From Oscillospiraceae bacterium (GTDB lineage Bacteria > Bacillota > Clostridia > Oscillospirales > Acutalibacteraceae), in contig SVOV01000001.1 of the NCBI GenBank assembly GCA_015066205.1, positions 122,913 through 186,912 on the forward strand: a stretch of 64,000 nucleotides of DNA, written 5' to 3'. The position numbers were made by a program, and so were the translations under genes. Positions 22,953 to 30,727 of this stretch are shown piece after piece. The notes below the pieces were generated by a model. It saw only the letters and a list, made by a program, of their open reading frames with translations, was not told the origin of the DNA and did not search any database. The first letter of the stretch is position 1; the number at the start of each line of letters is the position of its first letter.

Positions 22953-24896
22953 TTACCAGATAACTCTTGTTTCGATTTCTTCTGCCGCAAGAGCTATAAA
23001 ATCTGCAACGGGCATTACACCCTGATCGCCGTGTCCGCGCTTTCTCACGGAAACAGTCTTGTCTTCAGCCTCCTTGTCGCCGATAACGAGCATATAAGGA
23101 ATCTTTTCAAGCTGAGCTTCACGGAGCTTATAGCCGAGCTTTTCGCTTCTTGTATCAACATCTACCTTAACGATGCCTGCCTTTTCAAGTGCCTTCTTTA
23201 CCTCATATGCGGCATCCTGATGGCGGTCTGCGATGGGAAGAATCCTTACCTGCTCGGGAGCAAGCCATAAGGGGAATGCACCCGCATACTTTTCAATAAG
23301 AAGAGCAAGAGTTCTTTCATAACAGCCGATAGAGGTTCTGTGGATGATATAGGGATTCTTCTTTGTGCCGTCAGCTGCAACATATTCCATACCGAATTTT
23401 TCTGCAAGCATCTGGTCTATCTGAATTGTGATGAGAGTATCCTCCTTGCCGTGAACATTCTTTATCTGAATGTCAAGCTTGGGGCCGTAGAAGGCGGCTT
23501 CGCCGATACCTATCTTGTAATTTATTCCCAGATTATCGAGAATTTCCTTCATAATGCCCTGAGCCTCATCCCACTGCTCGGGAGTACCGATATATTTATC
23601 CGTATCCTCGGGATCCCACTGTGAGAAGCGGTAGGAAACATCCTCGTAAAGACCGAGAGTCTGAAGCATAAAAGTCGTCAGCTCAAGACAGCTCTTGAAT
23701 TCGTCTGCAAGCTGCTCGGGAGTACACATAAGATGTCCCTCGGAAATTGTGAACTGACGGACACGGATAAGACCGTGCATTTCGCCCGAAGCCTCGTTTC
23801 TGAAAAGAGTTGAGGTCTCGGCAAGACGCATGGGAAGATCTCTGTAGGAACGGGCACGGTTTAAGTATGCCTGATACTGGAAGGGACAGGTCATGGGACG
23901 AAGAGCAAATACCTCGTCATCCTTTTCCTCGTCGCCGAGAATGAACATACCGTCCTTATAGTGATCCCAGTGTCCCGATATCTTATAAAGGTCGCTCTTT
24001 GCCATAAGAGGAGTCTTTGTTCTTACCCAGCCTCTTCTTCTCTCCTCGTCCTCAACAAAGCGCTGAAGAGTCTGGATTATGTCTGTACCTTTGGGAAGAA
24101 GAATGGGAAGTCCCTGACCGATGTAATCAACTGTTGTGAATATCTCAAGGTCACGGCCAAGCTTGTTGTGATCTCTTCTCTTTGCCTCTTCAAGTGCTTC
24201 AAGGTAACTGTCAAGGTCAGCCTGCTTTGTGAATGCAGTACCGTAGATCCTCTGAAGCATCTTGTTCTTTTCGTCGCCTCTCCAGTAAGCACCTGTGCAG
24301 GAGGTGAGCTTGAATGCCTTTACGCGGGAGGTGTCGGGGAGATGGGGGCCTGCGCAAAGCTCTGTGAATTCGCCCTGCTTATAGAAGCTTATATCCTCGC
24401 CCTTGTCGGCATGCTCTTTAATAAGCTCAACCTTATATATCTCGCCCTTTTCCTCATAGAACTTTATGGCTTCATCGGGAGTCATTGTGAACTGTGTAAG
24501 CTCGAGGCCCTCTTTTACGATCTTTTTCATTTCAGCTTCTATTTTTTCAAGCTCCTCGGGAGAAAATGCCTTGGGAACATCAAAATCATAGTAGAAGCCC
24601 TTATCAATAGCGGGGCCTATTGCAAGCTTTGCATCGGGATAAAGTCTTTTAACAGCCTGTGCTAAAATATGAGAGGCAGTATGGCGGAAAGCCTTTTTGC
24701 CCTCTTCGTCATCAAATGTGAGGAATTCTACCTCGCAGTCGTTTTCGATCTTTGTGCGAAGATCCTTGATCTCGCCGTCAATTTTACAAACGCATACAGC
24801 CTTATAAAGCCCTGCACCGATGGATTTTGCAATTTCAGCCGCAGAAATGCCTGCTTCAAACTGCTTTACATCATCTCTGAGTTTTACATTTACCAT
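22953..24896 (-). CDS. thrS: Threonyl-tRNA synthetase
   Basis: 647 residues, the normal length of bacterial ThrRS. Order of domains: TGS domain (1-62), the SAD editing domain with HTASHILAQAVKRLYP and GPHLPDTSRVKAFKL, the class II catalytic core with motif 2 FRNEASGEMHGLIRVRQF and motif 3 IHRTSIGCYERTLALLIE, and the anticodon-binding domain (WLAPEQVRILPIADRH). It charges tRNA-Thr with threonine and edits seryl-tRNA. The gene is monocistronic under a T-box leader, so its expression is expected to rise when tRNA-Thr is uncharged. Confidence 0.97.
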   Translation of the reverse strand: MVNVKLRDDVKQFEAGISAAEIAKSIGAGLYKAVCVCKIDGEIKDLRTKIENDCEVEFLTFDDEEGKKAFRHTASHILAQAVKRLYPDAKLAIGPAIDKGFYYDFDVPKAFSPEELEKIEAEMKKIVKEGLELTQFTMTPDEAIKFYEEKGEIYKVELIKEHADKGEDISFYKQGEFTELCAGPHLPDTSRVKAFKLTSCTGAYWRGDEKNKMLQRIYGTAFTKQADLDSYLEALEEAKRRDHNKLGRDLEIFTTVDYIGQGLPILLPKGTDIIQTLQRFVEDEERRRGWVRTKTPLMAKSDLYKISGHWDHYKDGMFILGDEEKDDEVFALRPMTCPFQYQAYLNRARSYRDLPMRLAETSTLFRNEASGEMHGLIRVRQFTISEGHLMCTPEQLADEFKSCLELTTFMLQTLGLYEDVSYRFSQWDPEDTDKYIGTPEQWDEAQGIMKEILDNLGINYKIGIGEAAFYGPKLDIQIKNVHGKEDTLITIQIDQMLAEKFGMEYVAADGTKKNPYIIHRTSIGCYERTLALLIEKYAGAFPLWLAPEQVRILPIADRHQDAAYEVKKALEKAGIVKVDVDTRSEKLGYKLREAQLEKIPYMLVIGDKEAEDKTVSVRKRGHGDQGVMPVADFIALAAEEIETRVIW

Positions 24897-25000
24897 AATA
24901 AACCTTCCTTTTATGTGAGGTCAGCGGAAATTTTGCCGCCGCCGTAATTTACTTATTTACACTGTAATATATTGTCCGAGGTGTGTTTTTTATGAAAAAA

Positions 25001-25235
25001 AACAGCTTCATCCCCGAAAACTGGGATGAAGCTGACAGCTCCACGGTTCCACCCGTATTGACACCTTAAAGGTATCCTCTCGTAAGTTTTTAACGGTACT
25101 TATCCGTCAGACCTTGAATCTTTACGGTCTGCACTCGGGAGCGGTAGCCTGACTGCCCTGACAAATATTCCGCTTTCAGCCTCTGCGGAACTCTCTGGGA
25201 ATTGCCCTGAACAAAGCTTCTCCGTCATCGTTTTA
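25001..25235 (-). promoter_or_regulatory. T-box riboswitch leader of thrS
   Basis: The minus-strand transcript carries the conserved T-box sequence GGGTGGAACCGTGG (complement of 25041-25054), which pairs with the tRNA acceptor end. Then comes a strong intrinsic terminator, CAGCTTCATCCC / GGGGATGAAGCTG plus eight T (25002-25034). Upstream is a structured stem I region of about 120 bases. The triplet ACC in GGCTACCGCT (complement near 25142-25151) is a fitting threonine specifier; its exact place in the specifier loop was not folded. Confidence 0.93.
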
Positions 25236-25250
25236 ATATATTATAGATTT

Positions 25251-25278
25251 ATTATATCCTATTTACGAAAAAAGTCAA
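25251..25278 (-). promoter_or_regulatory. Sigma-A promoter of the thrS T-box transcript
   Basis: Minus strand TTGACT, 16 bp, TATAAT, right upstream of the leader. Confidence 0.75.
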
Positions 25279-25314
25279 GAAAATTCATATTATGACACCT
25301 GCCAAAATAAGGCA

Positions 25315-25887
25315 TCAGGGGAAAATCAGGGGAATGAGGAGAGACGCCGCGAGATATGCAGCTCCCGAAAGAAGCATAACGGGAATGGGGGAGAGCTTCG
25401 TTTTCCTGAGAAGCAAAAATGCACATAGGAATATTACAAGATTTATGATATCAAGAGAAGAAAGGCTTATTTCGTTTCCCTTGAATACGGCGTACTCAAG
25501 AAGAGAGATTCCCGCAGAAAGAATAATTCCTATTGTAACGGGGCGTATACTTTTAAGAACACTTTCAAGAGTTTTTGCACCCTTATATTTATAGTAAATA
25601 AAGGCGAGAAGAGAGGAGATCATTATTGAGGGGGTAATACTGCCCAGCGTTGCGGCAAGAGCACCGGGGAAGCCCGCAATTTTTATTCCCACAAAGGTTG
25701 CGGCATTGATGGCTATGGGACCCGGAGTCATTTCAGCAATGGTGGTAAGGTCCGAAAATTCCGCCATCGAAAGCCACATATTGAGCTCCACTACCTGTTC
25801 TCTTATGAGAGCTATGGCGGCATAGCCTCCGCCCACGGAGAAAAGCCCTACCTGTAAGAAGGAGAGAAATAGCTTAAGATATATCAT
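25315..25887 (-). CDS. Chromate transporter half (CHR family, second subunit)
   Basis: 190 residues with about six hydrophobic segments. The CHR motif SVGGGYAAIALI near residue 17 and TTIAEMTPGPIAINAATFVGIKIAGFPGA near 45 are diagnostic. Short CHR proteins work as pairs, each with one half of the duplicated ChrA fold. In anaerobes without chromate stress the natural substrate may be sulfate or another anion. The start overlaps the stop of the preceding half-gene by 4 bases (ATGA). Confidence 0.9.
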   Translation of the reverse strand: MIYLKLFLSFLQVGLFSVGGGYAAIALIREQVVELNMWLSMAEFSDLTTIAEMTPGPIAINAATFVGIKIAGFPGALAATLGSITPSIMISSLLAFIYYKYKGAKTLESVLKSIRPVTIGIILSAGISLLEYAVFKGNEISLSSLDIINLVIFLCAFLLLRKTKLSPIPVMLLSGAAYLAASLLIPLIFP

Positions 25888-26465
25888 TTCTTTTCTGCCC
25901 TCCTTTTATTTATCAAGAGGGAAGCGGCACCGATGACGGCGGCAGAAAGGATAATTATTATTACATTTACCTTAAAGAAGAAAACAAGAACGAAGGCTGT
26001 AATTATCAGCAGGATGTCGAGGAGCTTTTTGTTTCTGAAGCTTTTTTCGGAAAGAGAGCATACAACATCGAGAATTACCGCCGCAATACCCGCCTGCATA
26101 CCGCGGAGAATCAGTGAAACATAAAAATTTTCGGAAAAGGCATTATAAAAAAGAGAAATAACCGAAATTATTACTATCGGCGGAAGAACCGTGCCGAGCA
26201 CTGCCGCCGCAATTCCTGATGAGCCGGCAAGCTTTTTTCCCACTATTACCGCCGCATTTACTGCAATGGCGCCGGGGGTGGACTGGGCAATTGATGTGAT
26301 GTCGAGCATTTCCTGTTCATCGAGAAGCTGCATTTCATCAACGAATTTTTTCTTCATAAGCGTAACGATGACAAAGCCTCCGCCGAAGGTGAAGGAGCTT
26401 ATATAAAGCATAGTGAAAAAGAGCTTTGTAAGAATATTCAGTTTTTGATCTTTCTTCTGTTCCAT
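25884..26465 (-). CDS. Chromate transporter half (CHR family, first subunit)
   Basis: 193 residues; same family as its downstream neighbour, with SFTFGGGFVIVTLMKKKFVDE and SIAQSTPGAIAVNAAVIVGKKLAG. Pairing of two diverged short CHR proteins, which probably form an antiparallel heterodimer, is the common arrangement in Firmicutes. GGAGG occurs 5 bases before the ATG. No regulator gene lies next to the pair. Confidence 0.9.
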   Translation of the reverse strand: MEQKKDQKLNILTKLFFTMLYISSFTFGGGFVIVTLMKKKFVDEMQLLDEQEMLDITSIAQSTPGAIAVNAAVIVGKKLAGSSGIAAAVLGTVLPPIVIISVISLFYNAFSENFYVSLILRGMQAGIAAVILDVVCSLSEKSFRNKKLLDILLIITAFVLVFFFKVNVIIIILSAAVIGAASLLINKRRAEKK

Positions 26466-26606
26466 ATTTCCTCCCCTTTTTTATGTTACGGAAAGCTTTT
26501 GCAGGCTTTAGGAGAACAGCGCAGCTGAACCGTGATTTGTCTTAATTATTGCAAAGCAAGATTTCTTTGTCAAGAGATATGTAAATTATGTGCCGTTTCA
26601 GGTAAT

Positions 26607-26633
26607 AAAAAGGCGGATGTCCGTACACCCGCC
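26607..26633 (-). terminator. Terminator of the ZIP gene
   Basis: Minus strand GGCGGGTGT / ACATCCGCC, loop ACGG, then TTTTTATTA. Confidence 0.85.
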
Positions 26634-26639
26634 AAAAGC

Positions 26640-27395
26640 TTATCCTAAAAGATGGTCTGTAACAAGCATTACGCAAAAGCCGATAAGAAGAGCATAGGTA
26701 GCGCCTCTCTGACTGCCGTGTCCGTGGGTCTCTCCCAGCATTTCATCGCTTACTACATAAAGCATTGTGCCTCCCGCAAAGGCAAGAGCCACGGGCAGAA
26801 CAACGGAAGAGATGCTTACTGCAAAATATCCCATAAAGGTTCCCACGACCTCAACTATACCTGTTATAAGGGCAATTATAAATGCCTTATAGGGCTTTAC
26901 CCCTGCTGAAAGCATGGGCCCGATGATAATCATTCCCTCGGGAACATTCTGAAGAGCAATTCCTATTGCTATCATAAGAGCGCCCGAGGTATCTCCCGAG
27001 CCGAAGCCCACCCCTGCGGCAATACCCTCGGGAAGATTATGAATACCGATGGCGAGAACAAAAAGAAGGACCTTGTTGAGATTTCTGTTGTTATGCTCCT
27101 CGGTTTCGTCCGTGCCTACGATCTTATGAAGATGGGGCACTGTCTTATCTATCAGATTAAGACAGGCGGCTCCGAGAAATATCCCGACAACGGTTTTGAC
27201 AAGTGCAAGCTCTCCGCCGTATTCCAGCGAGGGGAGAATAAGTCCTATTACCGATGCCGCAAGCATAATGCCCGCCGCAAAGGACAGAACGATATCAGAA
27301 AATTTGTGTGATATTCTTTTGAATATAAAGCCGAGAACAGCTCCGATAACGGTAGCCCCGCCCACTCCGAGAGCGGTAAGAATAACTAATCTCAT
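26640..27395 (-). CDS. ZIP-family divalent metal transporter
   Basis: 251 residues with eight predicted helices. The ZIP metal-site motifs are in helices 4 and 5: GIHNLPEGIAAGVGFGSG (H-N-x-P-E-G) and GIALQNVPEGMIIIGPML (N-x-P-E-G). The variable cytoplasmic loop is short and contains HLHKIVGTDETEEHNNR. Expected to import Zn2+ or related ions. Alone in its transcription unit. The promoter region contains a perfect palindrome over the -10 element (27418-27436) that could be an operator for a metal-sensing repressor. Confidence 0.92.
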   Translation of the reverse strand: MRLVILTALGVGGATVIGAVLGFIFKRISHKFSDIVLSFAAGIMLAASVIGLILPSLEYGGELALVKTVVGIFLGAACLNLIDKTVPHLHKIVGTDETEEHNNRNLNKVLLFVLAIGIHNLPEGIAAGVGFGSGDTSGALMIAIGIALQNVPEGMIIIGPMLSAGVKPYKAFIIALITGIVEVVGTFMGYFAVSISSVVLPVALAFAGGTMLYVVSDEMLGETHGHGSQRGATYALLIGFCVMLVTDHLLG

Positions 27396-27417
27396 AAAAG
27401 AACCTCTGTGTAAAAAT

Positions 27418-27436
27418 TATATAATTCAATTATATA
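27418..27436. promoter_or_regulatory. Palindromic operator candidate of the ZIP gene
   Basis: TATATAATT-C-AATTATATA, 9-1-9 with perfect arms, covering the -10 box of the promoter. This symmetry recalls Fur/Zur/PerR-type boxes, but the sequence does not match a specific consensus I know. Confidence 0.45.
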
Positions 27437-27456
27437 CCAAACTAATAAAAAATCAA
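27429..27456 (-). promoter_or_regulatory. Sigma-A promoter for the ZIP gene
   Basis: Minus strand TTGATT, 16 bp, TATAAT. Confidence 0.65.
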
Positions 27457-27461
27457 CATAA

Positions 27462-27500
27462 ATATGCCTTATCCGACATAAAGAGGGATAAGGCATATCT
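27462..27500. terminator. Hairpin after the anti-sigma-like gene
   Basis: Perfect 13-bp arms ATATGCCTTATCC / GGATAAGGCATAT; short U-tract on either side, so a probable terminator. Confidence 0.65.
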
Positions 27501-27510
27501 TTAATAACAT

Positions 27511-28704
27511 TTAATTTACTGTTTCGGCTTCAACTACCGCGTCATAAATAACAGTAGTTTTTTCCGCTGTGTTTCCCGTCTGCTCCCATTCGGGAGTAAA
27601 GGCAGGGGATGTCACGCTGTCCTCGGGGTTATAGGGCGGCGCTGTGTTGACTCCGCCGGGGTCATAACCGGGAGTAATTTCTCCCGTGACTTCCTCGCTT
27701 TTTCCGGGGATAGTGCCGTCGGGATTCTTTTCATAGACGGTTACCTCCTCTTTTGAGGGGATGTTGTCCTCAAGGTATTTTATAAAGGCATTGGTTTTCT
27801 CGCTTCCGACATAAAAGACCTTCTGGGTATCTAAAATATTTGTGATTATATATCCGTCGGGAGTGACAGAAAAGTTGATATTCTTATATCCGAGAAGGGG
27901 GACATCGGTTTCGATGCTGATTCTGTCATAGGGTCGGTTATATTCGGTATTTTTTACGGATGTGTCATCAAGAAGCATATCCCATATAATGCTGTCATCA
28001 AAATCAGCATAGATTATTCTCTTATGGCTTGAATAGGTATCGGCATATTCATAGATATCGGCAAAGCCTTTTCCGAAACGGACGGTGCTTTTAAGATCGA
28101 GGTCATTTATAAAATCCCCGAGTGTATCGGGAGAATACCACGAATTCGTAAAAACATAGAAATCCTCATCGCTTCCGATTCTTACCGCAACGGCACATTT
28201 TTCGCTGATGTGCTTTATTGAATATATTTTGCCCGTTTCGGTATAGTTCTTGTCCTCATATATATCATATCCCGTCATTTGCTCTTGTGATATAAAGGAA
28301 AGAATATTATCCTCCGAAATTTTTTTGACCTTTGAAGTATAAGTGATATCGCCCAGTGTTATTTCCATAAATTTTTCGGAAATTGTAAGAGCATCCCATG
28401 TCGGCATTATCATCATTTCAGTACCCGTTACGGTTTCTATGGCGGGTTCTGTTACGGTCTCTCCGCTTTCGGGGGCTCTTTCACCCTCACCCGAGAGAGC
28501 GGTTGTGTTTTCCGGATTTAAGGTCGGGGGAGTGTCGGGGGCTTCATAAAAGACGAATACCCCTGCTACAGCCGCAACTATAAAACAGGCGGCAATACCG
28601 ACATATTTTTTTATGGCTGACGGCTTCTTTTTAATATTTGCGGACTCTTCAATGAATTTTTCATCAATGCCTGAAATGATTTCGGATATATTTTCTTTTT
28701 TCAT
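27511..28704 (-). CDS. Membrane protein, likely anti-sigma factor of the adjacent sigma factor
   Basis: 397 residues: a cytoplasmic N-terminal 33 residues (KENISEIISGIDEKFIEESA), one membrane helix (GIAACFIVAAVAGVFVFY), and an extracellular part ending in a Pro/Thr/Glu-rich tail. Its ATG overlaps the sigma-factor stop (ATGA), the classic arrangement of a sigma factor and its membrane-bound anti-sigma. I see no zinc-binding HxxxCxxC motif in the N-terminus, so it would not be a ZAS-type anti-sigma. The outer domain, about 300 residues, is not recognised and would be the sensor. Function inferred from context. Confidence 0.65.
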   Translation of the reverse strand: MKKENISEIISGIDEKFIEESANIKKKPSAIKKYVGIAACFIVAAVAGVFVFYEAPDTPPTLNPENTTALSGEGERAPESGETVTEPAIETVTGTEMMIMPTWDALTISEKFMEITLGDITYTSKVKKISEDNILSFISQEQMTGYDIYEDKNYTETGKIYSIKHISEKCAVAVRIGSDEDFYVFTNSWYSPDTLGDFINDLDLKSTVRFGKGFADIYEYADTYSSHKRIIYADFDDSIIWDMLLDDTSVKNTEYNRPYDRISIETDVPLLGYKNINFSVTPDGYIITNILDTQKVFYVGSEKTNAFIKYLEDNIPSKEEVTVYEKNPDGTIPGKSEEVTGEITPGYDPGGVNTAPPYNPEDSVTSPAFTPEWEQTGNTAEKTTVIYDAVVEAETVN

Positions 28705-29255
28705 ATAAGTTCTTCCTCCTTGAGATATTCTTTAAGGTCTTCTCTTATTCTTGAAAGCCTTACTGAAATAAAATGGGGACTTTTCCCCGTCAGGTCGGAT
28801 ATGCTTTTTACAGAGTCGGCAAAATAGTACCTGCGTATGAAAAACACCCTGTTTTCCTCGGAAAGGGTTTCGAGATAACGGTTGACTGCGGCCGTCAGCT
28901 CCTTTATCTGAAGCTCCTTTTCGGGAGTGGAATCCGAGGACAGAATATATTCAAGTTCGTCAAGACATATGTCATAGAAGCTGTTTCTTTTAAGTGCAGT
29001 ATTATTGTGGTATTTTTTCAGGGCCTGATTCCTGACAACCTTCAGAAGATAGGTCTTGAGAGGATCAGGCTTCTCGGGGGGAATATTTTTCCAGAGAATA
29101 TAATATGCATCGTTGACACATTCTTCACTGTCAGAGGTGTTTTTCAGAATATTTTTTGCTAAAGTGAAGCAGAGCCGTCCGTATTTGTCCGAAAGCTCCT
29201 TTATCGCCTTTTCAGAGCGCTCATTAAAAAGAGAGATAATTTTGCTGTCATCCAT
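28701..29255 (-). CDS. RNA polymerase sigma factor, ECF type
   Basis: 184 residues. Region 2: IKELSDKYGRLCFTLAKNILKNTSDSEECVNDAYYILWKNIP, with the conserved D-x-E-[ED]-x-x-[NQ]. Region 4: LSEENRVFFIRRYYFADSVKSISDLTGKSPHFISVRLSRIREDL, helix-turn-helix. No region 3. The start at ATG 29255 is preferred over GTG 29264 because AAAGGCGGTGA, almost a perfect anti-16S match, lies 5 bases before the ATG. Cotranscribed with the following membrane protein. Confidence 0.9.
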   Translation of the reverse strand: MDDSKIISLFNERSEKAIKELSDKYGRLCFTLAKNILKNTSDSEECVNDAYYILWKNIPPEKPDPLKTYLLKVVRNQALKKYHNNTALKRNSFYDICLDELEYILSSDSTPEKELQIKELTAAVNRYLETLSEENRVFFIRRYYFADSVKSISDLTGKSPHFISVRLSRIREDLKEYLKEEELI

Positions 29256-29356
29256 ACCGCTCACCGCCTTTCACCCATATACTACCTGTCCCGATAAAAA
29301 TATCTCGGAAAAAAGAAAATTTGACTGAAAAATTTTCTGATGCTATATTAATACTG

Positions 29357-29386
29357 AAAAAAGCACACCCGAAAAAGGGGTGTGCC
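29357..29386 (-). terminator. Terminator of the TetR gene
   Basis: GCACACCC / GGGTGTGC with TTTTTT on the minus strand. Confidence 0.85.
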
Positions 29387-29391
29387 TGAAA

Positions 29392-30003
29392 TCAAAGGGG
29401 CATATTGTGAGCCTTGAAGGTTCCGTAATAGTATCTTGCAACGAAGCCCGTAAGCTCATCAATAGGAGTGTCGCAGTTCTTTTCTACCCAGGTCATAATA
29501 AGAGCTGTTGTACCGCCTGCAACAAAGGTGAATGCCTTTCGCAGTTCGACTGCGCGTTCTTCCTCAATAACGGGGCTGAGGACCTCTTTTATTGTCTGAT
29601 AGGTTATCTTTGCAAAATTGGCGTGAACCGCATTATCCGCATTCTGATTGAAGATAAACTTATAAAGCTCCACATTCTCCTCAACAGTTTTAAGATAGTT
29701 ATAAATAATTTCATAGAAATCCCCGTATGTAAAGTCGCTTAAGGAGTTTTTATTCCTGATGGAATCTCTTATATGCTTTATAACGGATTTCTGAATTGAG
29801 AAGAATTCCTCAATGATCTTCTGATGAAGATCGTATATATCTGTATAATAAGCGTAAAAGGTGCTTCTGTTTACATCTGCCTTTTCACAGATCTCCGTGA
29901 CCGTGATCTTATTGAGAGGCTTGTCCTTCATCAGATCATAAAGGCTTTCTCTGATTATTCTTTTGCTGTAGGCCGTGCGGCGGTCTTCTTTGGCTTTGAT
30001 CAT
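29392..30003 (-). CDS. TetR/AcrR-family transcriptional regulator
   Basis: 203 residues. The N-terminal HTH reads SKRIIRESLYDLMKDKPLNKITVTEICEKADVNRSTFYAYYTDIYDL, a textbook TetR DNA-binding domain. The C-terminal helices contain the TetR_C_7-like block with GGTTALIMTWVEKN near residue 165. Ligand and targets are unknown. It lies between two sigma-factor operons, divergent from the one on its right, and might regulate that intergenic region. Confidence 0.9.
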   Translation of the reverse strand: MIKAKEDRRTAYSKRIIRESLYDLMKDKPLNKITVTEICEKADVNRSTFYAYYTDIYDLHQKIIEEFFSIQKSVIKHIRDSIRNKNSLSDFTYGDFYEIIYNYLKTVEENVELYKFIFNQNADNAVHANFAKITYQTIKEVLSPVIEEERAVELRKAFTFVAGGTTALIMTWVEKNCDTPIDELTGFVARYYYGTFKAHNMPL

Positions 30004-30145
30004 AAATACCGTCCCTTTGTCAATTTAATGTGCCGACGGAATTAAAACAGTCCGTCGGAAAAAATACATCATATTGATAATAGCACAGCCTGTTACGGTT
30101 TTCAATAAGAAAATTTTAGTTAATTTCAGTTTTTTCTCTTTTTGA

Positions 30146-30174
30146 TGCAACACTTTCCGCAGTTTTCCTGTCTA
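30146..30174 (+). promoter_or_regulatory. Candidate ECF-type autoregulated promoter
   Basis: TGCAAC (30146-30151) and CTGTCTA (30168-30174) are about 17 bp apart, in a -35 AAC / -10 GTC arrangement typical of ECF sigma promoters. No good sigma-A promoter is seen closer to the gene. Confidence 0.45.
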
Positions 30175-30196
30175 ATAATCGGAAGGAACGAAGGCT

Positions 30197-30727
30197 ATGG
30201 ATAAAAAAGAAATGAAGACTCTCATAAAAAAAGCAAGGCAGGGAGATTCCCGTGCCTTCGGGCTTTTATACTCTGAAATCAGAACAGAGCTTTTCAGATT
30301 TGCTCTCTATGTTCTTAAAAATTACTCCGATGCGGAGGATGCGGTGCAGTCAGCCAGCATTTCGGCTTATAAGAAAATCGGAATGCTGAAAAAAGAGGAC
30401 AGCTTTAAATCGTGGTATTTTAAGATACTTTACAATGAATGTAAGAATTTGCTGTCAGAAAAAAGCAGAAGATATGAGCTGCCGCAGGAGGATATGACGC
30501 TGTTTTTCAGGGATGAAGCTCCTTTTGAGGGAAACTTCTATGTAAAAGAGATGCTCTCTTCTTTCTCGGATGAGGACAGGTCCGTAATTGTTCTTTCCGT
30601 GCTTGAGGGTTATTCATCAAAGGAGATAGGAGAAATTCTCGGAATGAATCCCGCAACTGTCCGTTCAAAGCTTTCGAGGCTTCTTGCTAAACTCAGAAAA
30701 ATGACAGAAGGTGAAGAAAATGAATAA
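30197..30727 (+). CDS. ECF-type RNA polymerase sigma factor
   Basis: 176 residues. Region 2: QGDSRAFGLLYSEIRTELFRFALYVLKNYSDAEDAVQSASISAYKKI. Region 4: FSDEDRSVIVLSVLEGYSSKEIGEILGMNPATVRSKLSRLLAKL. Only these two regions are present, as in ECF sigmas. GGAAGGAACG precedes the ATG. The last 8 bases overlap the following gene, a membrane-bound beta-propeller protein that is likely its anti-sigma. Confidence 0.92.
   Translation: MDKKEMKTLIKKARQGDSRAFGLLYSEIRTELFRFALYVLKNYSDAEDAVQSASISAYKKIGMLKKEDSFKSWYFKILYNECKNLLSEKSRRYELPQEDMTLFFRDEAPFEGNFYVKEMLSSFSDEDRSVIVLSVLEGYSSKEIGEILGMNPATVRSKLSRLLAKLRKMTEGEENE

Noticed and set aside
24991..25314. Possible plus-strand ORF upstream of thrS (from 25292) or a small gene in the leader
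   Set aside because: The region is explained by the T-box leader, its promoter on the minus strand, and the end of the chromate transporter gene.
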